From: Bacillota bacterium | GTDB taxonomy: Bacteria > Bacillota > Limnochordia > DTU087 | Reading direction: 5' to 3' | NCBI GenBank assembly: GCA_012798955.1 | Contig: JAAZMF010000149.1 | Coordinates: forward strand, 1-34,223 | Length of the DNA stretch: 34,223 nt | Translations under genes and position numbers: made by a program | Part shown: positions 23,223 to 31,830 of the stretch, piece after piece | How the letters are laid out: each line of letters starts with the position of its first letter | How positions within the stretch are numbered: position 1 is the stretch's first letter | Notes under the pieces: generated by a model | Told to the model about the DNA's origin: nothing | The model's input: only the letters and a program-made list of their open reading frames with translations | Database searches by the model: none

Positions 23223-24443
23223 TCACCTTCTCTCCGATAGCCCTAGTTCACCAAGGCCTGTATGGCGGATTCTAGCTGAGACCTTAGTTTCGATCTGTAG
23301 CTCCTGGAACCCCTGATCATTCCAGTTATCCCTAAGGCTCGCCCATTCCTTGGGATATTTCCGCCGGATGGCTCGACCAAAACCAAAAATATCTGAGGCA
23401 AGCTCCCTTTGGGTCTTCCGGAAAACCGCCTCGATCTCATTGGAGATGACTGTGGCCATACGTCGTTCCATAGAAGCTACCGCGCTTAGGGTGTTGGTCT
23501 TACCCAGGATGTCCTGGATGTCGCCAATGTTAGCATCAGCCTTCACTTCGATGACGATCTTAAACTTGCCATCCACCAGCTCGGGCTTCACCTTACTGCT
23601 TGCCCGCAGTAGTTCTAGACCCGCAAGCTTTTCCCCACCCTCGGGCCTTTCGATAACAATGATACCGCTATTGGCTTTGCCCATCACCCAGTTGTAACCT
23701 CGAGTCTCAGGCTTGTTTAGCCACCCCACTAGCTTAGCACCTTTGAAAACTGCAGCTCCGGTTACCCGGGGGGCTAAGGAAACATAGCGTCTTTCCACTT
23801 GCCCCCTAATATCTACATCTGGTAACCGATCAATCATCTCCACCCGAATTGCTACGGGTTCGATGCCCTCCCCAACCAAGGCTAATAAGAACTGATGGAG
23901 ATCGATGTCCACCACAGTGGATAGCCCTCTGCGGCTGTTGTCCAGTATTTGCTCATAGGCTTTGGAGGCTAAACGCTCCATCTCCTGTTCAGTTTCGAGA
24001 AACTCTGACGCCATTCCATCTTGGACCACAGCCAGCTTCATAGTACGCCTAGCCTCAACATCCCTATCGAAAAAATCTAGCACATCCTCCAGTCCCTCTC
24101 GAGCCTGCGCTTCCCCGAAGACAAGCCACCGGTTATGAGGCCAATATAGTCGTCGCGACGATTGGCTAGCGAAGTTGCGAACTGCATCAAAGACCGTGTA
24201 CCCCGTGCTACTCACCAGCCAGAAGGCCCGTTCTAGACTGGAGCCTCCCGTGCTGGCAACTGCCAAAGCGGTGGGTCTCGCTATCTGGACCGTCACCTGT
24301 ACCTTTTCTGACTCCTGGGCTCTATCTACACCCACAGCTGAGACAAAGGCCAGTGACTCTACTTCCTGGAGATTCCAGCATCCACCCTGGAGCAGCACTA
24401 TGATGCCAACGGTGATCCATAGATATCGCTTGCGTAATCCCAT
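23223..24443 (-). CDS. gerC: Ger(x)C-family spore germination lipoprotein (C subunit)
   Basis: A protein of 406 residues. The lipoprotein signal peptide ends at LLQGGC (Cys22). WNLQEVESLAFVSAVGVDRA follows as in GerAC/GerKC. Later motifs are FASQSSRRLYWPHNRWLVFGEAQAREGLEDVLDFFDRDVEARRTMKLAVVQ, KGAKLVGWLNKPETRGYNWVMGK and IVIERPEGGEKL. The C-terminal domain includes KFKIVIEVKADANIGDI and DIFGFGRAIRRKYPKEWASL. It is anchored in the spore inner membrane as part of a germinant receptor. The ATG at 24443 has GGGGG six bases upstream, two bases after the gerB stop. Ligand unknown. Confidence 0.93.
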   Translation of the reverse strand: MGLRKRYLWITVGIIVLLQGGCWNLQEVESLAFVSAVGVDRAQESEKVQVTVQIARPTALAVASTGGSSLERAFWLVSSTGYTVFDAVRNFASQSSRRLYWPHNRWLVFGEAQAREGLEDVLDFFDRDVEARRTMKLAVVQDGMASEFLETEQEMERLASKAYEQILDNSRRGLSTVVDIDLHQFLLALVGEGIEPVAIRVEMIDRLPDVDIRGQVERRYVSLAPRVTGAAVFKGAKLVGWLNKPETRGYNWVMGKANSGIIVIERPEGGEKLAGLELLRASSKVKPELVDGKFKIVIEVKADANIGDIQDILGKTNTLSAVASMERRMATVISNEIEAVFRKTQRELASDIFGFGRAIRRKYPKEWASLRDNWNDQGFQELQIETKVSARIRHTGLGELGLSERR

Positions 24444-24445
24444 GC

Positions 24446-25561
24446 TCAGCCCCCTCTTTTGACCAACCGCTCCGCCATTCTACGAATTAGTGCCATCATG
24501 TAGAGAAATAGTGGAGTGGCGACAGTTACCAGAAAACTGATTGCCCCAAACCGTGGAAGGGTAGAAAAGCTAGAAAGGTCTATGGTACTCCTAAATACCC
24601 ATAAAGCCAAAGCACCAACTAACGCGCCCACGGGATAAGCCAACACTCGCAGCTCCGATAGGCGAAACCATTGGGCAATCCCCAGCATAGCTGCCCATAG
24701 GAAAAGAGCTTGCTTCACACCGGCACTCAGCGTCCAGGCAACTAAGGGAATCACTTCGAGTCGCTCAGCCACCGACGATATTCGAATCACCCTACCAAGA
24801 CTAAAGGCAGGCATGATCAAAGTAGACATGATGGGGCCAAATACTGCCGCCAAAACCGTGGCAAACCAAGTGAAAAGAAAGCCAGCTAGCAGGAAGGCAT
24901 AGACTACCATTTTGCCCGCTTCCTGGGGCCTATCCATATAGGGAATCATCATGGTCATAACCACCAACTCACCAAAAATGGCGAAGGAGAGCAACATAGC
25001 ATCCTGTACTGGCAGCCACCCCTGGGCCATAGTCGGTAGAAGGTTCCCAAGATCCATAAGGCCAAGAGGGAAGACCAGTAAGAGCCCCAGCAATACAAGG
25101 GTAATCCCGAAACTGACAGAACCGGCCCGCGCCAGTACCTCAAGACCATTACGGGCGCTATTGGCACAAAGGAATGTGAGCATAACCACAAAAACCCACA
25201 GGGGAGTTTCGGGCATAATTGTGGAAACATATGCCGCACTGCCAATGTGAGCCGTATAAGCTGACTGATGAAGAAAAAACACTATGAGCATGAGCCCCAC
25301 TATACGTCCCAACCATGGCCCCAGAATCACTTGGCTGTATTCAATGATCGTCATGCCAGGAAACATGCTACTAAGACGCACTACAAGTAACCCCCAAGCT
25401 AGGGCCAATAGGGTACTAAGTGCGATGGCGATCCAGGCATCGTTGTCAACTGATGTCCCAGAGATGGTAGGACAGTCGATCAGCATGGCCACTAGGCGCG
25501 CCAATACCAACAGAGCTAGAAACTGTCTAGAGCTGATCCTGCCACCCTCGAGATCTGCCAA
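24446..25561 (-). CDS. gerB: GerAB/ArcD-family spore germination permease (B subunit)
   Basis: A protein of 371 residues with about ten membrane segments, starting with ISSRQFLALLVLARLVAMLIDCPTI. Typical GerB parts are LLALAWGLLVVRLSSMFPGMTIIEYSQVILGPWLGRIVG, FFLHQSAYTAHIGSAAYVSTIMPETPLWVFVV, ARNGLEVLARAG and ISSVAERLEVIPLVAWTLSAGVKQALFLW. This subunit is thought to bind the germinant in the A-B-C receptor. The start is TTG at 25561 behind GGGGG; the upstream gerA stop is five bases away. Confidence 0.92.
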   Translation of the reverse strand: MADLEGGRISSRQFLALLVLARLVAMLIDCPTISGTSVDNDAWIAIALSTLLALAWGLLVVRLSSMFPGMTIIEYSQVILGPWLGRIVGLMLIVFFLHQSAYTAHIGSAAYVSTIMPETPLWVFVVMLTFLCANSARNGLEVLARAGSVSFGITLVLLGLLLVFPLGLMDLGNLLPTMAQGWLPVQDAMLLSFAIFGELVVMTMMIPYMDRPQEAGKMVVYAFLLAGFLFTWFATVLAAVFGPIMSTLIMPAFSLGRVIRISSVAERLEVIPLVAWTLSAGVKQALFLWAAMLGIAQWFRLSELRVLAYPVGALVGALALWVFRSTIDLSSFSTLPRFGAISFLVTVATPLFLYMMALIRRMAERLVKRGG

Positions 25562-25566
25562 TAGAC

Positions 25567-26148
25567 TTACCCCCTCTGTCTAGAGCCCTTGGGTCGCTTC
25601 TTAGGTGGCCTTGGCATCTGTTTGGGATCCTCCCGAATATACTCCTGTTTCACCGTGGAACGAGGCCGTGTATTCATCATCCACAACGGGGCCCTAACTA
25701 GAGCATCTTTCCACTCTGAGAAGATCAACGGTGATACTGGTTCTAGATAAGGCACGCCAAAGGAGCGCAGCGACAACATATGAATGAGCATGGCGGACAG
25801 GCCCATGATCACCCCAAAAAGGCCTAGACTACCAGCCAGCAATAGCAGAGGAAAGCGCAACAGGTGTACACTGATAGCCATGCTATAGACAGGGCTGGCA
25901 AAGGAGGCTATAGCCGTGGCAGCCACCACGATCACCATTGCAGAAGACACCAACCCTGCCCGGACCGCGGCTTCTCCCAGGATGAGTGCACCTACTATGC
26001 TGATGGCAGGGCCAATTACCTTAGGCAGCCGAATGCCAGCCTCCCTTAGCATCTCGAAACTTAGCTCCAAGAAGATGGCCTCAACTATGGCCCCAAAGGG
26101 GACTCCCTCCCTTTGGGCAGCAATACTAAGAATCAAGGGGGTGGGCAA
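25567..26148 (-). pseudogene. gerA: gerA C-terminal part (second half of a frameshifted gene)
   Basis: The downstream reading frame of gerA. Its sequence, PTPLILSIAAQREGVPFGAIVEAIFLE then EMLREAGIRLPKVIGPAISIVGALILGEAAVRAGLVSSAMVIVVAATAIASF and SLRSFGVPYLEPVSPLIF, is a normal GerA membrane domain with four to five segments and the conserved C-terminus. The nominal TTG start at 26148 has no good SD. The frame matches the upstream protein once one A is removed at 26196-26197. On its own it would be a fragment. The extra base could be a true inactivating mutation, a sequencing error or a recoding site. Confidence 0.85.
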
Positions 26149-27211
26149 GAGTTCCTGATGAAAAGAAGTAATGGCAACATAAAAGGACGGCAGGGTTAAG
26201 GGAGATAAACATGGCCATCAAACGCAAGAGTCGGATAAACGAACCCGTCATGTAGCGTTCATAGTAGTCTTCACTGGCCACCAGAAACTGTGTAAATGTT
26301 GCTGGCACTACCAAGGCAAAGGGTGTCCCCTCGGTGATAATGACGACTCTACCCTCGAGCAAACCCGCAGCCGCCTTATCCGGCCGCTCCGTTCTCAACA
26401 CAGTGGGAAACGGAGAATATGGAGCATCTTCGATGTACTCCTCGATGTAGCCGCTTTCGAAAATTGCATCTACTTCAATAGACTTGAGTCGGTGACGGAC
26501 TTCCTCCAATAGCTCGTTCTCGGCAATGCCCTTAACATACGCAAGAGTGATGGTAGTCTTGGTCACCGCCCCAATCTGAAATTCCTCCATCCACAGCTGA
26601 GGGGAGGTGATAATGCGCCTGAGCATACTGGTGTTGATCCGATAGTTCTCCACAAAACCCTCTCGGGACCCACGGATGGATGATTCTGTCCCGGGTTCGC
26701 TGACATTTCTTTCTGCCCATCCCCTTACTTCGGCCGCTAGGCCCCGAGGCACGCCCTGGATCAAGATAACGCAAAACCCGTTAATCAGATATTGGAGGAT
26801 CTTCTCTATACTATCTGCTTCTTGCATCCCAGTATTCTGAATCAGGCTCTGCCTGAGCAACTCATACGCGGCTACTCCATCAGGGGCTTTCACCGACTTT
26901 TGGGGTGGCTCTTCTGCAATAGGCCGAAGTATCCCAATACCCATAAAGGTAGTATCAACCATACCATCCAAATGGGATATCAAGATTTCCACCTTGGGGT
27001 TTGCCCCTAGTCTCATATACCGGAAGGTCAAGTCAGGGCTATTGCCAAAGGCTGCCCTTATCTGCTCCTCGGTATCTTTGAGATCACCGGTGAGGGTCTC
27101 CGATTTCACATAATCTTGAATCTCACTAAAGCTAGCATCAGTGAGATCCTTGGGTTGGCACTGGCGCCTACGGCGCAACTGCCACAATATCCGCTTTATC
27201 ACGTGGACCAC
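26126..27211 (-). pseudogene. gerA: gerA N-terminal part (first half of a frameshifted gene)
   Basis: GerA-type spore germination protein, large N-terminal soluble domain and first membrane helix. Family parts are TGDLKDTEEQIRAAFGNSPDL, SHLDGMVD, LQYLINGFCVILIQGVPRGLAAEVRGWAERNVSEP, SREGFVENYRINTSMLRRIITSPQLWMEEFQIG and RPDKAAAGLLEGRVVIITEGTPFALVVPATF. It then derails after RLMAMFISL into about 23 out-of-frame residues. Expected continuation TLPSFYVAITSFHQELLPTPL is encoded one base further on. The whole gene is 25567-27211, about 548 residues if repaired. The GTG at 27211 has no close SD. A sigma-G-like pair (GCATA 27291-27287, CAAATAT 27268-27262, 18-base spacer) lies upstream. Confidence 0.85.
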
Positions 27212-27289
27212 TTTAGTTAGTTATGAGTTTCCCCTTGTAGAATGTCCGTAACTGGCGGCCAATATTTGTCTAGGTAGTGTTTCCCATAT

Positions 27290-27375
27290 GCACAAAGGAA
27301 TCGGTCAACTCCCGACGAAAGCTAGGCTAATGGAAGAGCTTAGAGTCCGTTAGCTAGGTCCGGCGTTATCGCCGG
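27290..27375 (+). promoter_or_regulatory. Structured leader RNA, possibly c-di-GMP-I-like, upstream of isomerase gene
   Basis: Before the isomerase ATG are CGACGAAAGC, a long hairpin (CTAGGCTAATGGA 27322-27334 with TCCGTTAGCTAG 27346-27357, one bulge) and a 6-bp GC hairpin CCGGCG-TTAT-CGCCGG (27360-27375). GACG-AAAGC-UA-GGCUAA recalls the GACGCAAAGC..GGCCUAA core of GEMM-I/c-di-GMP-I riboswitches, but the spacing and 5' half are imperfect. No T run follows, so control would be at translation. The match to a known class is weak. Confidence 0.28.
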
Positions 27376-27420
27376 GGCTCTAGCAATACCAGGCAAAATC
27401 CACCCACAGGAGGTCCTGCT

Positions 27421-28266
27421 ATGCGAATTGGTAGTTCGTCTTACTCCTTCAAGCGATTCAATTATGGTGGCACCGAAGGTGAGGAAGAGAAGACCCTGTT
27501 GGAGATCATTGATGAGGCACCTAAGTACGGGCTAGATGGGTTAGAGCTTCTGGCTGTCCAATTTGCTTCAGAGGAGCGGCAGTATATCAATGAGCTGAAG
27601 CAAAAGGCAGCAGCCAATGCTTTGGACATTTACGCCCTCAGTCTCCATCACAATTTCGTCAATCCTGACCCAGAAGTCAGAAACCAGCAGGTGGAGTTTG
27701 TGCTACGGTGGCTCGATCACGCCGAAGCACTAGGGGCCCCCTTAGTCAGGGTGTTTGGAGGCCGCTGGGGAACAGTATCAAACTTTATAGACCTAATGGC
27801 CCGCAACGGCCTTGAGGATCCCTTACCAGGATATGAGTATGCAGAGGGTGTCAAATGGAATGTGGAGGCCTTTAAGCGGTGTGCCGAAAAGGCAGCTGAT
27901 TTAGGCATTATATTAGCACTGGAAAACCATTGGGGCCTGACATACTCTGCCCAGGGTGTGCTAGATATTCTGGAAGGAGTTAACTCCCCGGCGCTCAAGG
28001 TAGCCCTAGACTGTGGAAACTTTTTAGAAAACACCTATGAGCAAATTGGCATGCTAGTTCCCCATACTGTCTTAGTCCATGCCAAGTGCTACCACGGTGG
28101 TGGTATTTTCTATACCCTGGATATAGATTATCCAAAGGTAATTCGCATGCTTAAAGACGTAGGATTCAATGGTTATCTATCCATTGAATATGAGGGCAAG
28201 GCTAATCCTCAAACCGCCATCCCCGCCCAAGTGCAATTGCTTGAACAAGCCATTAGAATGTCATAG
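27421..28266 (+). CDS. Sugar phosphate isomerase/epimerase (xylose-isomerase-like TIM barrel)
   Basis: A protein of 281 residues. The AP-endonuclease-2-type barrel starts MRIGSSSYSFKRF. Metal-site positions are visible in ILALENHWGLTYSAQG (Glu), LKVALDCGNFLEN (Asp), VLVHAKCYHGGG (His) and YLSIEYEGKANP (Glu). The ATG has GGAGG about ten bases upstream. The family isomerises or epimerises sugars, polyols or inosose intermediates; substrate unknown. It is divergent from the germination operon and ends in a 6-base tail-to-tail overlap with the MATE gene. A sugar ABC transporter lies a few genes to the right on the other strand, which may be a functional link. Confidence 0.85.
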   Translation: MRIGSSSYSFKRFNYGGTEGEEEKTLLEIIDEAPKYGLDGLELLAVQFASEERQYINELKQKAAANALDIYALSLHHNFVNPDPEVRNQQVEFVLRWLDHAEALGAPLVRVFGGRWGTVSNFIDLMARNGLEDPLPGYEYAEGVKWNVEAFKRCAEKAADLGIILALENHWGLTYSAQGVLDILEGVNSPALKVALDCGNFLENTYEQIGMLVPHTVLVHAKCYHGGGIFYTLDIDYPKVIRMLKDVGFNGYLSIEYEGKANPQTAIPAQVQLLEQAIRMS

Positions 28267-29607
28267 GTAAGACTTTTTCCAATCACCTTTACGAAATCTC
28301 ATACCGAAAACGACTACAAGTAAAAGGGCGTGGGTCATCGGCCCCGCCCATGCTCCCCATAGACCCATGTCTAGAACAAATGCCCCTAGATACGTGACGG
28401 GAACAAACACAATGCTCGCTGCAACTAATGTAGCAAGGCCCGTGAAACGGGTCTCCCCCGCACCATTCAAGGAACCGCAAAAAGCGATACGTATAACATC
28501 AAGCAGCTGATAAATAGCTACTACCCTAAGAATCTTACTACTAAGTGCACGGACCGCAGGGTCTTTAGTAAAGGCCGCCACAAACGCTTTAGGAAATGCC
28601 CAATAGCAGGCGGCCAAGGTGCCCATCAGCACTATGCCAACAGTAAGGCCAGCAAAACCGTACCTTTCAGCCTGCTCTGTATCCCCTGCTCCCAAAGAAC
28701 GACCCACCAGAGAGCTAGTTGCCATACCGATGGCAAAGGAGGGCATAAAGGCAATATCATTGAGTTGATTAGCCACTTGGCTTGCGGCTAGTTCAACCGT
28801 GCCGAGGCGAGCAAGGAAGGTCATAAACACACCAAAAGCTGCCAAGTCCACTGAATCGGCCAGCCCCATGGGAAAACCCAGCCTTAGCATGGCCCTAATG
28901 TCGGCCCAGCTTGGTAAGGAAAAGGCTCGCTTGAGGCCAAGTTGCCTCCCGTATAATCTGAATACAAAAAACAAAAAGAGGGTTACCTGCACCGTCTGGG
29001 ATACTACAGTCCCCCAAGCAGCACCAGCAAGTTCCATGCGGGGAAAGCCAAATTTCCCAAAAACCAGGACATAGTTGGCCACCATGTTGACCATGACAGT
29101 AGCCCAGCTAACTAGCATGGGCACACGGGAATTGCCCATTCCTAGCAAAAACCCACCCATAACTTTGGAGAGCAAACTAAGGGGCATCTCCCAAGCCCTA
29201 ATGGCAATATACCTAAGGGCTAGGGCCTTTACTGCCGGTTGGGGTTTTGTAATCACAAAAAAACCTTTAAAAAAGAGCGGCATCAAAAGACCAAGTGGCG
29301 CAAGTAGCAATGCCAATATCGCATAATGCCAGACTGCTTTTTTGATGCGCCCGTAATCCTCGGCCCCATAGGCCTGGGACACTACTACCATCACTGACCC
29401 AACTGTCCCCCGGAGCAAACTACTGGCGGCCAAAAAGAGTGCACTAGCTACACCTACAGCCCCAAGCTCAGTAGCCCCCACCTGACCCATAAATATGGTA
29501 TCTAAAGCTCCTAGTAGAGTATAAGCAAGATTAGAGAAAATCAATGGACCAGCTAACTGCAATAATTCCCGGGCATGGGTCCCACCCGTTTCACCTTTCA
29601 CCGACAC
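28261..29607 (-). CDS. MATE-family efflux transporter
   Basis: A membrane protein of 448 residues with about twelve helices. Family parts are LLQLAGPLIFSNLAYTLLGALDTIFMGQVGATELGAVGVASAL, SVMVVVSQAYGAEDYGRIKKAVW, and the mirrored half RLGFPMGLADSVDLAAFGVFMTFLARLGTVELAASQVANQLN with SSLVGRSLGAGDTEQAERYGFAGL. These two repeats are those of Na+ or H+ coupled multidrug/organic-cation exporters. The start is GTG at 29607, or GTG at 29601; a GGAG lies about eleven bases upstream. Substrate cannot be read. It is followed to the left by the isomerase in the opposite sense. Confidence 0.9.
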   Translation of the reverse strand: MSVKGETGGTHARELLQLAGPLIFSNLAYTLLGALDTIFMGQVGATELGAVGVASALFLAASSLLRGTVGSVMVVVSQAYGAEDYGRIKKAVWHYAILALLLAPLGLLMPLFFKGFFVITKPQPAVKALALRYIAIRAWEMPLSLLSKVMGGFLLGMGNSRVPMLVSWATVMVNMVANYVLVFGKFGFPRMELAGAAWGTVVSQTVQVTLFLFFVFRLYGRQLGLKRAFSLPSWADIRAMLRLGFPMGLADSVDLAAFGVFMTFLARLGTVELAASQVANQLNDIAFMPSFAIGMATSSLVGRSLGAGDTEQAERYGFAGLTVGIVLMGTLAACYWAFPKAFVAAFTKDPAVRALSSKILRVVAIYQLLDVIRIAFCGSLNGAGETRFTGLATLVAASIVFVPVTYLGAFVLDMGLWGAWAGPMTHALLLVVVFGMRFRKGDWKKSYL

Positions 29608-29706
29608 CTAACCACTCCAGTCAACACCAATTATGCCTACTAGCAAAACATATGTCTCTATTCTAGCAGACCTGAAGTAGCAGGGTCAAAAGACTGTCAA
29701 ATAGGC

Positions 29707-30315
29707 TCAAATATCCGTGGTTTCAGCCAATAACTGGCTCAAATCCCTGGCGAGGGCCTCTGGCGATGTGCACTTGATGGTCTTGAAGCCAAACTCCTCT
29801 GCCGCGGTTAGATTCATCGTAATATCGTCAATAAAGACACTCTGGTGTGGATTAAGCCCATAACGATGAATCAGTGTCTGGTAGATCTTGGGCTCTGGCT
29901 TATGTGAGTTGATCTCATAGGAAATAACCATACCATCAAATAGCCGCAACCATTGGTACTGCTCCCGCACATGGTCAAAAGCCTCCCTATGGAAGTTTGA
30001 TAACGCATAAAGTCTATGGCCCTTCGCCTTTAGCTCATAGAGCAAATTAACAGTGATCTCTATCGGCCGGAGGAGTGAATACCAATTGGCAAACACCTGC
30101 TTGATTTCTAAAGTATGCTCCGGGTGACAAGCAGATAGCCTTAGGATAACCTCAGCTTCATCGGTGACTCCCCGATCAAGATCTAGCCAAAGGCTACTGC
30201 CAAAGACCATCTTATGGTACAGATCCACCATTTCACTATCTCCAAATAGGTCCATGAGGTATTCCCGGGGCCGAAAGCTCAGCAAGACGTTGCCAATATC
30301 AAATACAATGTTCAA
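29707..30315 (-). CDS. HAD-IA family phosphatase (YihX-like)
   Basis: A protein of 202 residues. Motif I is VFDIGNVLLSF, with the nucleophile Asp but Gly at the second acidic position, as in the YihX/glucose-1-phosphatase group. An alpha-helical cap contains SLWLDLDRGVTDEAEV. Motif II is LYALSNFHREAFDHV, motif III SYEINSHKPEPKIYQ (Lys) and motif IV SVFIDDITMNLTAAEEFGFKTIKC. It likely dephosphorylates a sugar phosphate. TTG at 30315 is preceded by GGGGAGG. It sits downstream of the peptidase-like gene across a 101-base gap with a hairpin. Confidence 0.87.
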   Translation of the reverse strand: MNIVFDIGNVLLSFRPREYLMDLFGDSEMVDLYHKMVFGSSLWLDLDRGVTDEAEVILRLSACHPEHTLEIKQVFANWYSLLRPIEITVNLLYELKAKGHRLYALSNFHREAFDHVREQYQWLRLFDGMVISYEINSHKPEPKIYQTLIHRYGLNPHQSVFIDDITMNLTAAEEFGFKTIKCTSPEALARDLSQLLAETTDI

Positions 30316-30341
30316 CTAGCTAGCACCTCCCCAAGTATACA

Positions 30342-30369
30342 GGCTAGGTCCAATGAACAGGACCTAGCC
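30342..30369. repeat. Perfect 10-bp inverted repeat between peptidase-like and HAD genes
   Basis: GGCTAGGTCC (30342-30351), eight-base loop, GGACCTAGCC (30360-30369). A stable RNA hairpin on the minus strand just before the SD of the HAD gene. No T run, so it may be an mRNA stabiliser, processing site or partial terminator. Confidence 0.55.
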
Positions 30370-30416
30370 CATACAATGCTAGAAAATGAAGCCGAATACA
30401 AAGCGACACTAGGGAA

Positions 30417-31802
30417 TTATCGAATCACTAGGGCTTGAGATGGATCCAGAAGGAACGGCCTGTAGTACCCCAAAATATCAGACATAGGTAATACCTCTTC
30501 CTTCAAGGCAATACCAAGTACATCCCGAATATACCCGCGCCGGCGCTGGAACCTTGCCCATGCCTTGGGGTATTCATTCTGCATCCGTCTGCGTAACCCT
30601 CCATCGGCAAGCACCATACCATCCTCAAAATCGGCGCCAAAATAGGGTGCCTTGGGGATAATTATCAAGTCAAATTGCATATAATTACCGCTTTGCAGCC
30701 TCACCTCTGATCTAGGTGTAAAGGGCGTAGACACCCATTCATCTGCCGCGATGAAGTGGCCTGGATTCAGATTCCATCCGAATTTGGACTTAGGCAGGCA
30801 AGTCATTGCCAGATCCCAAATCTCACTGCCTTCAACTCCGATCCCAACACTTTCCAGCCATTTGGCTGCTGTAGCGTAAAAAGGTGTGGCCATTTCTTCC
30901 AGCCAGTCTTGAATATCCGGTGCCAAATCCTTGCAGGTCTCTGCGATAAATGCTCCTCGACACGAAAGCGCACCCTCAATTCCATAAGCGGTGGTTAGAA
31001 AATCACCTAGCTTGGCAACAGCACCTGTGGGACTAGCAAGGCCAAAACGGGCCTTCTCCCCCACAGACAGCATGGGATGAACCGATAGTGGGACACCCAT
31101 GTTTTGCAGAGGACTAGCCAACTCCAATTCGCTCTTGCCCACTGCCACATTATCCATGAGAGCTAGCATGGATTTTGCCACAAGGGATGCAGCATATTCA
31201 AACACGATGATCTGCTCTAGCTCTAGCACTGTACGCAATCCATTGTAAGGGGACATGAAGATCCCGGTGGCATTGCGTACCTTATCTCCCACTACAGACC
31301 TTAAGGCCTCCACAAGAAAATAGGGAATCTCAAAGGAGCCGGCAGGCACTCCATCTTGCCCACCATAGTACTTCCAGCCCACTGTCCCCACTGTCATGCC
31401 TTGCTCAAGGCCGGCATCCTGTAAGATATTAGTGAGAGGCGGAACTTGCTGCCGAGGTTGACCGATCAAGCTGAATGTAGGGAAGTGCACGCCCCGTAGC
31501 TCTACAGGAGTATATCTAACCATATCGATATTCTCTGTGCCTAAGACGGCTGTGGGGGTGTCATCTTGACCTACGATTAGCAAAGCTTCTTCGAAGCGGG
31601 GGCCAAAGCCCGCTAGATAAGCAAAGTTTGCGGCATGCTCCCGATCAGCATAAACAATAACGACATCTAATCCAGCAGTTTTCATCCGCTGCCGCAAGCG
31701 CCCAAGGCGCTCGTCATAGACTGCCTTGGATAACTGGGGATATTCCTCTGGAATTTCCACTACTGGTGGGGGTATGTTAAGCAATTTGACCCGATCTAGC
31801 AC
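30417..31802 (-). CDS. Degenerate M24 (creatinase/Xaa-Pro peptidase-fold) protein
   Basis: A protein of 461 residues. The N-terminal half is the creatinase/prolidase-N domain (ERLGRLRQRMKTAGLDVVIVYADREHAANFAYLAGFGPRFEEALLIV). The C-terminal half has pita-bread features (VLELEQIIVFEYAASLVAKSMLALM) with NLNPGHFIAADEW. The dinuclear metal ligands look lost: the first Asp pair region reads GDFLTTAYGIEGALSCRGAF where Asp-x-Gly and a second Asp are expected. Late Glu positions read NYMQFDLIII and FEDGMVLAD. It is probably not a metallopeptidase and may be a binding or regulatory protein. GTG at 31802 has AAGGA ten bases upstream. It follows the ABC permease by 28 bases, so it belongs to that operon. 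Confidence 0.72.
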   Translation of the reverse strand: MLDRVKLLNIPPPVVEIPEEYPQLSKAVYDERLGRLRQRMKTAGLDVVIVYADREHAANFAYLAGFGPRFEEALLIVGQDDTPTAVLGTENIDMVRYTPVELRGVHFPTFSLIGQPRQQVPPLTNILQDAGLEQGMTVGTVGWKYYGGQDGVPAGSFEIPYFLVEALRSVVGDKVRNATGIFMSPYNGLRTVLELEQIIVFEYAASLVAKSMLALMDNVAVGKSELELASPLQNMGVPLSVHPMLSVGEKARFGLASPTGAVAKLGDFLTTAYGIEGALSCRGAFIAETCKDLAPDIQDWLEEMATPFYATAAKWLESVGIGVEGSEIWDLAMTCLPKSKFGWNLNPGHFIAADEWVSTPFTPRSEVRLQSGNYMQFDLIIIPKAPYFGADFEDGMVLADGGLRRRMQNEYPKAWARFQRRRGYIRDVLGIALKEEVLPMSDILGYYRPFLLDPSQALVIR

Positions 31803-31830
31803 GCTGTATCACGTCCTTATCTTGTAGTAT

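Noticed and set aside
27360-27375. GC hairpin as an intrinsic terminator
   Set aside because: No T run follows; kept only as part of a structured leader.
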